Shown here: positions 7,395-12,962 of the stretch, piece after piece | How the letters are laid out: every line of letters begins with the position of its first letter | How positions within the stretch are numbered: the first letter of the stretch is position 1 | Assembly (NCBI GenBank): GCA_030744095.1 | Contig: JASLRF010000461.1 | Location: forward strand, 1-12,962 | Direction of reading: 5' to 3' | Source: Pirellulaceae bacterium | Lineage (GTDB): Bacteria; Planctomycetota; Planctomycetia; Pirellulales; Pirellulaceae | DNA length: 12,962 nt | Made by a program: the position numbers and the translations under genes | Notes under the pieces: model-generated | Databases searched by the model: none | Seen by the model: the letters and a program-made list of their open reading frames with translations, nothing else | What the model was told of the DNA's origin: nothing

Positions 7395-10300
7395 TCACTT
7401 TGCCGCCTTCAAGAACACAATCAGGTCGGCAAGCTGCTGCGGCGTGAAATGTTTGTCAAGCCCAGCTGGCATGACGGAGATTTTACCCGGTTGGCGAACG
7501 TCAATCGCGTCTGGTGCGATGCGAACCACCTTTTCCACATCAATCTGAAGGACCAATTCGGTATCGGTTTCATTGCGTACCAAGCCGTTGTAGACTTTGC
7601 CATCGCCTGTGACGATCGTGGTCGGTTCGTAGCTGCGGACAAAGCTCAGGTTGGGAAAGAGAATTGATTCGAGCAAATCGCGTTCGGTGCGAATGTTGCC
7701 GATCCGTGTCAGATCCGGTCCAAGTCGGCCACCAAGGTAGCCCATGCCATGGCAACTGAGGCAGGCAGCTTTGCTGTTATGGAACACCTGCTGGCCGCGG
7801 CGGATGTCACCGCCATCGACCAACTTCACAATTGATTCCAATTGCAAAATCTTTTCCCGGTTATCACGCTCAATCTCTGCAAACAACGGCTTCGCCCGTC
7901 GCCTGACGGTATCTCCAAAACCGGCCAACTGTTGTCGAAGTCGTTCGACGGTCAGTGACGACGCGACGGGCGACTTACCGAGTGCATCGACAAGTCGGAA
8001 GCCAACCTGTGAGTCCTTTGATCTGGCAAACATCTCCATCAGCCGCCGCAACTCCATCGGCCCCGTGGCGCTGGTCGCCTGAGCAACGGATTGAAGGTGC
8101 TCGCTTGAGAGAGGCGTGCTTACCAAAATGTCCACTGCCAGAGCGCGGATCGAAACAGGCTGGTCGACGGATAACCGATCACAGAGGAACTCGACTCCGT
8201 CGGTATCCGCTTTGCGGCTGGAGCGAGGAATCGCGACAAGCGCCTGCATGCGAATCTCGTCCGGCAGCTGATCGCGTGCCGAGATCTGCGTTAAGAGTTC
8301 GACAAACTCGGGCACCGGCTTCGCACCTGAGAGTTCGCGAATCGCAACGACCGTGCCAGCGACGATCTCCGCGTCAGGCGATTGCAGCCGCCTTCGCAAC
8401 GGACCAATCCAGGATTCCGGTACAGTCCGCAACCCACTATTCTGAATTGCCGCGACGATGGCAACGCGCGTCGGTTCGGCCGTGCCGTTTCTGTCGAGTT
8501 GTTGACCCATCAATTGTTGGATTGACCTGGAGTGAGCAAAACGGGCCAGCCGCTGAGACAATCGGTCGAGTCGCGCCCGATCGGTGTCGTCGCGAACGAG
8601 TTGTTCTTGGAAATAGTCGGCCAGGTCGCCGGCCCATTCTGGATGTTGATTAGCGACCCACCAAGCGGTCTCGTTCAAGACCGCGTTCGGGGAACCAAGC
8701 AACGTCTGCACATCGGCAAAACGGATCCCGCCGGACGGCATTTGATCCAAGGCGATCAACGCAGCGCTGCGGACCCGAGGTCGCGGATCCTGCAACAACG
8801 CTCGGACCGGTGTTGCTGTGCCTGTCTCAATCACGGCGAAGATCAACGAGTGTTCCACTGCGCGGTCTGTAACATCGTCGCTGGCTGCTAACAAATCAGC
8901 GATCACATTAGGATCGCCCAGTCGCCCGAGCGCTTCTGCGGCGGCGCGGCGATTGGCCAGACTATCGCTGGTCAAAAGATAACGAAGCTTCTTGTTCGCA
9001 CGGGCATCGCGCCGGATGCTGACTGAATGCAAGGCGGCTTGGCGCACTGTTTCGTCTTCATCGCCCAACGCGACACGAACGGCCGGGCGCGCCTCGGAGT
9101 GGTCGTTCTGAGTCAAAGCCCAGACGGCCTGAAGTCGCTGATCGCGATCGTCTGATGTCGTCAGAATCTCCTGCAATTCGCTGATCGGCGTTACGCCTCG
9201 GCTGCCCAATAACTTCCTGGCGCGATTACGAATCGCCCATCGTTTGTCCGCCAGCAGGGCGACCAGTTCGCGATCGGAGATCGACGGCCACAGGATCTTT
9301 GTGCCGCGTGGATCCACGACTTTGTGGGATCCCGTACGGCGAACGCGATAGACTCCACCCAGAATATCAGGCTTTCCCAGCTGCGAAGTCGGACAACACA
9401 TCTTGTACCAACCGCCGGTATCGATCACCAACAGGCTGCCGTCGGCGTCTTCGATAACGTCGGTTGGATGAAAGTTCAGACTGTCGCAGACGAGAAAATC
9501 CGTATCCTTCGTCTGGAAGGAACCGCCGTCGGGCTGCAAGACGTGCCGAATGATCTTGTGCATATTGAACGAACAGGCCAGCACGTTGTCTTGAAAGTCG
9601 GCACCCAGATGGTTCGTCTCTAATCGCGCCAGCCCGCAGGGTGCCGACGCGCCTCCGTGATGCGTCAGCGCGGGCATGAGCGGCCCCGTCCGCGGATGGC
9701 CGTCCAGCACGCCATGCGCCTTCCCATAGACGCCGCCGTAGATCGCGTGAATGATCCCGTCGCGTTGGCCGGCTGCCGGATGCACCAAGAACGTCGTCGA
9801 GAAAATCCGTTCGCCACCTGGTGTGAACACGACTTCAACAGGATTGTCCATTCCGCCGGTCATGACGGCTTCAATCGGGCCGCCGCTGGGATGGCGACGA
9901 AAGATATGCGCCGCCTTGGTCCGCCACGACTGGCCATCATGACCGTGGTATTCCTGTTCAGCAAACGCACCCTTGCACCAATGAAACCAGCCATCCGGTC
10001 CCAAGTACGGTCCGTGCATATCGTTCCCGCAATGGGTCAGCGTCTTGCCGTCAAACCAGACCTCGCGCGTGTCGGCCTGACCGTCGCCGGTGGTGTCAGT
10101 CAGTTTCCAAATGTGCGGCGGCGCTCCAACGTACAGCGACCCTTCGTGCCACAATGTTCCCTCGGGAAACATCATCTTGTCGGCAAACACCACACTCTTG
10201 TCAAACCGGCCATCGCCATCTGTGTCTTCCAAACGAACAATGCGATGGGGCTTCTTTCGAAGTTGAATCTTGACGTCTTCGTTCGAACCGCTGGAGTCAC

Positions 10301-10517
10301 CGATATAGAGCCGGCCCCGTTCGTCGAAATCGGCACTAATGGGCCGGTTCACCAGGCCGGGTCCCGCAACTTGCTCGATCTCAAAACCCTCCGGCAAGGT
10401 AAAGCGGAATCCGTTGAGCTCGGTTTCGCCGGCACTAGCGAGCGATCCACAGCAAATGCATAGCGTTGTCACAATCCAGAGGCAGGCGAACAGGCTGCGG
10501 TCAGTCCAGCGATTCAT
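7395..10517 (-). CDS. PVC-type membrane-bound dehydrogenase: beta-propeller, HEAT repeats and C-terminal heme-binding domain
   Basis: The 1040-residue product has the three-part layout common in planctomycetes and Verrucomicrobia. A signal peptide (1-29, ending ASAG) is followed by an NHL/glucose-dehydrogenase-like propeller (about 35-395) carrying DTDGDGRFDK (98-107) and DTTGDGQADT (141-150) calcium-type loops. HEAT-like helical repeats, rich in alternating Leu/Ala/Arg, fill about 405-880. The C-terminal c-type cytochrome domain has CLSCH at 919-923 and a likely distal ligand Met1016 in ISVMPAGL. Such proteins are thought to be periplasmic oxidoreductases acting on sugars or related alcohols; no member close to this can be assigned a substrate from sequence. 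AAAGGG at 10531-10526 lies eight bases before the ATG. The gene lies 125 bases downstream of the beta-helix gene on the same strand, but a repeat cluster fills that gap, so co-transcription is uncertain. Confidence 0.94.
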   Translation of the reverse strand: MNRWTDRSLFACLWIVTTLCICCGSLASAGETELNGFRFTLPEGFEIEQVAGPGLVNRPISADFDERGRLYIGDSSGSNEDVKIQLRKKPHRIVRLEDTDGDGRFDKSVVFADKMMFPEGTLWHEGSLYVGAPPHIWKLTDTTGDGQADTREVWFDGKTLTHCGNDMHGPYLGPDGWFHWCKGAFAEQEYHGHDGQSWRTKAAHIFRRHPSGGPIEAVMTGGMDNPVEVVFTPGGERIFSTTFLVHPAAGQRDGIIHAIYGGVYGKAHGVLDGHPRTGPLMPALTHHGGASAPCGLARLETNHLGADFQDNVLACSFNMHKIIRHVLQPDGGSFQTKDTDFLVCDSLNFHPTDVIEDADGSLLVIDTGGWYKMCCPTSQLGKPDILGGVYRVRRTGSHKVVDPRGTKILWPSISDRELVALLADKRWAIRNRARKLLGSRGVTPISELQEILTTSDDRDQRLQAVWALTQNDHSEARPAVRVALGDEDETVRQAALHSVSIRRDARANKKLRYLLTSDSLANRRAAAEALGRLGDPNVIADLLAASDDVTDRAVEHSLIFAVIETGTATPVRALLQDPRPRVRSAALIALDQMPSGGIRFADVQTLLGSPNAVLNETAWWVANQHPEWAGDLADYFQEQLVRDDTDRARLDRLSQRLARFAHSRSIQQLMGQQLDRNGTAEPTRVAIVAAIQNSGLRTVPESWIGPLRRRLQSPDAEIVAGTVVAIRELSGAKPVPEFVELLTQISARDQLPDEIRMQALVAIPRSSRKADTDGVEFLCDRLSVDQPVSIRALAVDILVSTPLSSEHLQSVAQATSATGPMELRRLMEMFARSKDSQVGFRLVDALGKSPVASSLTVERLRQQLAGFGDTVRRRAKPLFAEIERDNREKILQLESIVKLVDGGDIRRGQQVFHNSKAACLSCHGMGYLGGRLGPDLTRIGNIRTERDLLESILFPNLSFVRSYEPTTIVTGDGKVYNGLVRNETDTELVLQIDVEKVVRIAPDAIDVRQPGKISVMPAGLDKHFTPQQLADLIVFLKAAK

Positions 10518-10530
10518 GTCGAGATCCCTT

Positions 10531-10640
10531 TGTTAGTCGTTGTTAGTCGTTGTTCGCTCCGCGAACATCACGTATTGTGCGCGGCGCAAACAACGATTCT
10601 GGGCGTCACGTAATGTTCGCGGAGCAAACAACGACTATGG
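10531..10640. repeat. Three-copy inverted/direct repeat cluster
   Basis: Arm A (10545-10574) is the reverse complement of arm C (10607-10636) at 27 of 30 positions. A third copy B (10571-10602), in the same direction as C (10609-10640), matches it at 27 of 32 positions. All share the core CGCGGnGCAAACAACGA. The outer end of A is duplicated as a 10-base tandem, TGTTAGTCGT at 10531-10540 and 10541-10550. Arm A can therefore pair either with the adjacent B or with the more distant C. The cluster fills the gap between the stop of the beta-helix gene and the start of the propeller-heme gene, and lies just upstream of the latter's ribosome binding site. Confidence 0.8.
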
Positions 10641-10642
10641 CC

Positions 10643-11989
10643 TCATGAATTGCGGGCGTCGACGATCTCTCGGGCGAATCCCGTGAATCTGTTGTCGGCG
10701 AGCTTGATGTTGCCTGCGTGTTGGTCAATGCGGATACCGATACGTTCCATCGGTTGGCGGCTTTCGCGAATTTCGTTGCTTGCGATCGTCACGTCTTTTG
10801 TTTTACCCTGAATGTCGATCGCAACGCCGTCCGCGCCACCGCTGTCGATGATCCGGTTGTTCTCGACCGTGTTGCGATTGGCCCAGAAATCCTGGCCGCG
10901 TGTGTCGTTGCGAAACAGAATACCGACTTTGCCGCTGTTGGTAATTGTGTTGTCGCGCATCACATTGTCCGTGTCGTTGTGGCCAATCGATATGCCGTAG
11001 CTGCGATTGGCGTCGATCTTGTTTCCTTCGGCCAACCCGTATTTGACACCCCAGCACCAGAACAGTCCCAGGTCATTTCGGTGGAGCTTGTTGTTGCGAA
11101 TCAGCGGTCGCTGCGAACCGGAACCAGGGTGGACGCCTAAGTTTGTGTTGTCATGACTGTAACAGTTCTCAACAACCACATCGTGGCAGATCTGAAAGCT
11201 GATTCCGTCGCCGTTGTAGTTGCGCGTCTCGGTGTCACGAATCGTGTAGCGATTGCAATCTTGCAGGAAAATGCAGCCACCATAGTTTCCGTTGAAGTTT
11301 TCGTTATTCGCCCGATTGCCATCCAGCGTGAGGTTCTCGATCAGGACGTCGGCGGTGTGTTCGCTGGAGAAGAGCGGAAACAACGACGCGCTAGTCGGCG
11401 AGCCGGTCAGCCAGAGGTTCTTCCGCAGCCCATCGTTTAGTTTGAACCGGTTTCCCGATCGGGCGACGAGTGTCCGCTTAATGACTTCCTGGCCACCGTT
11501 GTGTGGGTTCTTCGCGCGCAACACAATGCCATCGCCAACGCGAAACCCTTTGGGCTCGGCGAGTGTGATCTCCTGGTCGTACCAGTCCGAGTCCGCGGAC
11601 AGGGCAACCGAATGCGAGTCAATCTTGGTGATAATCGATTCGGCACCGCTGCCCAGAATGCGAATCTTCTCAGGCAAGAACACCGAGTTTCGTAGTGTGT
11701 AGGTACCCGGCAGAATACGCACCGTACCGCCGCCCAGCCGCGCGACATAATCGACAGCCGCTTGGAGCACCTTATCATCACGACCGACCAAATCGGCTTT
11801 GTCGTGGCCGACGGTGATTGTCAGTCGTTCATCCCAATCTGGTTCGTGTCTGTCGTCGCCGTCTGTTGCGCGAGGATGTGTTGGGCGCGGCGGCCCGTCT
11901 GCCAGCGCTCGGCTGCCCATCAACACAGCGGCGCAAGCTGCCGATCCGGCACCAAGAAACTGTCTTCGTCTGAGTCGTGAAGTGATCAT
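10643..11989 (-). CDS. Tat-exported right-handed parallel beta-helix (pectate-lyase-like) protein
   Basis: The product has 448 residues from the ATG at 11989. The frame extends upstream to an ATG at 12091, but the later start puts a twin-arginine signal at the very N-terminus: RRRQFLG at 7-13, a hydrophobic stretch to about 27, and probable cleavage after ALA (28-30). GGAGAG on the minus strand (12005-12000) lies ten bases before it. Residues about 72-118 (VLQAAVDYVARLGGGTVRILPGTY split over two strands) match the entry module of pectate-lyase-type beta-helices. From about 213 to 440 there are short turns with recurring N-x-I/V patterns, as in GNKIDANRSYGISIGHNDTD and similar coils, diagnostic of a parallel beta-helix. 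Folds of this kind are mostly polysaccharide lyases, hydrolases or epimerases. No catalytic residues can be named with confidence, so activity is unassigned. The gene precedes the propeller-heme gene on the same strand. Confidence 0.9.
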   Translation of the reverse strand: MITSRLRRRQFLGAGSAACAAVLMGSRALADGPPRPTHPRATDGDDRHEPDWDERLTITVGHDKADLVGRDDKVLQAAVDYVARLGGGTVRILPGTYTLRNSVFLPEKIRILGSGAESIITKIDSHSVALSADSDWYDQEITLAEPKGFRVGDGIVLRAKNPHNGGQEVIKRTLVARSGNRFKLNDGLRKNLWLTGSPTSASLFPLFSSEHTADVLIENLTLDGNRANNENFNGNYGGCIFLQDCNRYTIRDTETRNYNGDGISFQICHDVVVENCYSHDNTNLGVHPGSGSQRPLIRNNKLHRNDLGLFWCWGVKYGLAEGNKIDANRSYGISIGHNDTDNVMRDNTITNSGKVGILFRNDTRGQDFWANRNTVENNRIIDSGGADGVAIDIQGKTKDVTIASNEIRESRQPMERIGIRIDQHAGNIKLADNRFTGFAREIVDARNS

Positions 11990-12135
11990 GGCGGTTCTTC
12001 TCTCCAGCGGGGTTTGCAAATGATTGCACAGTCGACTTCGAGCAATAGGCTGGCAGATCCAGAGATTCTGAATTGCGAACCGCACATTCATTAACTGAGC
12101 ATCGCTTAGAACCAGCCAATGAATAATCGTCGCAT

Positions 12136-12198
12136 TTGTAGGACGGGCACTCCTGCCCGTCTAATCGTTGACGACGGGCAGGAGTGCCCGTTCTACAA
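12136..12198. repeat. Nested double palindrome (REP/MITE-like element)
   Basis: Two 26-base arms, 12136-12161 and 12173-12198, are reverse complements at 25 of 26 positions, separated by an 11-base loop. Each arm is itself a hairpin: ACGGGCA, a four-base loop CTCC, then TGCCCGT, with the mirror image in the second arm. The element can fold as one long stem or as two small ones. Near-perfect arms in a non-coding gap fit a small dispersed repeat of the REP/BIME or miniature-transposon kind. No transposase is present in the window, and I see no clear target-site duplication. Confidence 0.85.
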
Positions 12199-12503
12199 CC
12201 GGTTCGCGCCAGTTGTTTCATAGCTGATCCTCAGCGGGGCGTCGCAGATTGCCATCATGGTACACCAGCACGCCACAGGAATGCCAGCAAGATCGCCAAA
12301 GCGGCATGGCTGGCATGATGGCAGTTGCGAGTGAAGCAGGAGCACAAACCGCCTGTTCCGGCTGAGCATCGTTCGCAGGAACAGCGATGGCACGAAAGAG
12401 CCGATGGAAATGACCGGTCAACGGCGTCAGACGAGACAGGCATTGAACCTACATTGACGGTTACTCTTGGTAGGTAACGTGATGCCCTGCTTGCACACAA
12501 AAC

Positions 12504-12532
12504 TTGAAAAAGACCGACTGATGCACCATGAT
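12504..12532 (+). promoter_or_regulatory. Weak candidate sigma-70 promoter for the DPFG-repeat gene
   Basis: TTGAAA at 12504-12509 (one mismatch to TTGACA) and CATGAT at 12527-12532 (two mismatches to TATAAT) are spaced by 17 bases. The predicted start of transcription would be about 35 bases before the gene's ATG. The match is weak and could occur by chance. Confidence 0.22.
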
Positions 12533-12573
12533 TGTGCACAGTATCACAGCGGAGTGAACCGGAGGAAGAAACG

Positions 12574-12962
12574 ATGAGACACATGACCCATTTGATTTTG
12601 TGTTTATTGCTTGGGAATTCAGTTCTCGCCGATGACGGCCCAGCCGCTGCGTCCAAACCTGCGCAAGGTAATACGCCAAAGGGGCAGGTAGAGAAGATTT
12701 CCGACGTAGAGCTACCTCAGATCCCGAACCCTTTCGCGGATGCGGATCCGTTCGGTGCGATAGCTGCGAAAGAGCAGGATGACAAAAAAGCTGGCAAAAC
12801 AGATTCTGGCGGCGGTGACCCATTTGGCGATTCAGCTCCAGATTCAGATCCTTTTGGTCAGCAAACTGATGCGGCTGGCACAGCAGCTAGCTCAATCGGC
12901 GACGATCCCTTCGGCCAATCAGCTCCACGCAACCCAGCTTCACCCAAGCGTGCCGTGGCGAG
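12574..12962 (+). CDS. Exported low-complexity protein with repeated DPFG motifs (3' end cut off by window edge)
   Basis: I do not recognise a known family. The frame opens at the ATG at 12574, with GGAGGA at 12561-12566 seven bases upstream, and runs 129 codons to the right edge without a stop. Residues 1-19 are a short Sec signal peptide (hydrophobic LILCLLLGNSVLA, cleavage probably after Ala19). The rest is Asp/Ala/Gly/Ser/Pro-rich and looks disordered. The motif DPFG occurs at 58-61, 82-85, 92-95 and 111-114, with a related NPFA at 52-55; two copies are followed by (D/Q)SAP. The protein therefore probably lies in the periplasm or on the surface as a flexible tether, possibly binding a partner through the regularly placed aromatic residue. 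An ordered domain could follow beyond the window. The gene is divergent from the beta-helix gene, 584 bases away. Confidence 0.8.
   Translation, partial: MRHMTHLILCLLLGNSVLADDGPAAASKPAQGNTPKGQVEKISDVELPQIPNPFADADPFGAIAAKEQDDKKAGKTDSGGGDPFGDSAPDSDPFGQQTDAAGTAASSIGDDPFGQSAPRNPASPKRAVA

Larger units (their letters stand above)
11990..12573. other. 584-base spacer between divergent genes, repeat-rich and non-coding
   Basis: This gap lies upstream of both the beta-helix gene (minus) and the DPFG-repeat gene (plus). I find no gene I can support. Its main content is the double palindrome at 12136-12198. Weaker inverted repeats are TGCCATCATG/CATGATGGCA at 12250-12259 and 12314-12323, ATGCCAGC/GCTGGCAT at 12281-12288 and 12309-12316, CTGTTCC/GGAACAG at 12353-12359 and 12378-12384, and ACCTAC/GTAGGT at 12447-12452 and 12470-12475. 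Promoters for both flanking genes should be here. Confidence 0.6.

Noticed and set aside
7955..8653. Plus-strand open frame of 232 codons opposite the HEAT-repeat region
   Set aside because: It is Arg/Ser/Pro-rich with no domain, as expected for the opposite strand of a GC-rich gene.
9657..10463. Plus-strand open frame of 268 codons opposite the propeller region
   Set aside because: The minus frame encodes the conserved propeller and calcium-type loops. The plus translation resembles no protein family.
10531..10640. CRISPR array
   Set aside because: There are only three diverged copies in mixed orientation, no unique spacers of constant length, and no cas gene in the window.
12255..12656. 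Minus-strand open frames at 12193-12823 around the right-hand spacer
   Set aside because: They overlap the signal peptide and repeat region of the DPFG gene, lack domains and export signals, and have no convincing ribosome binding site.

Overview
The window looks like a stretch of a Planctomycetota chromosome, most likely from the Pirellulaceae or a near relative. The evidence is the protein families rather than any marker gene. It holds a DUF1501 protein, a formylglycine-type sulfatase, a roughly 1040-residue protein joining a beta-propeller, HEAT repeats and a C-terminal CxxCH heme site (an architecture typical of the PVC superphylum), a Tat-exported parallel beta-helix protein, and dispersed palindromic repeats in several spacers. 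Base composition looks moderately GC-rich and even throughout. I see no rRNA, tRNA, CRISPR array, transposase or phage gene.

Layout, left to right. A ROK-family kinase/regulator (minus strand, C-terminus cut off by the left edge) is divergent from a DUF1501 protein (plus). A small membrane protein with an N-terminal zinc ribbon and a DUF2500-like C-terminus (plus) converges, with a 23-base gap, on a secreted nitrilase-superfamily amidohydrolase (minus). That gene is divergent from the sulfatase (plus); their shared 171-base upstream region contains a perfect 14-base palindrome. After the sulfatase comes a 348-base convergent spacer with hairpins and a direct repeat, then two minus-strand genes: the PVC-type cytochrome/HEAT protein and, upstream of it, the beta-helix protein. 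They are separated by 125 bases filled with three copies of a related inverted/direct repeat. A 584-base spacer with a nested double palindrome follows, and the window ends inside a plus-strand gene for an exported, low-complexity protein carrying repeated DPFG motifs.

Five of the eight proteins carry clear or probable export signals. Together they suggest periplasmic or surface handling of polysaccharides: the sulfatase would remove sulfate esters, the beta-helix protein resembles polysaccharide lyases and other carbohydrate-active folds, the propeller-heme protein is probably a periplasmic redox enzyme, and the ROK protein could phosphorylate or sense a released sugar. This link is inferred from gene families and proximity. 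The strand changes show these genes are not one operon. I found no clearly new defence or mobile system. The most unusual signals are the repeat elements in the spacers, the palindrome between the divergent pair, and the DPFG-repeat protein.
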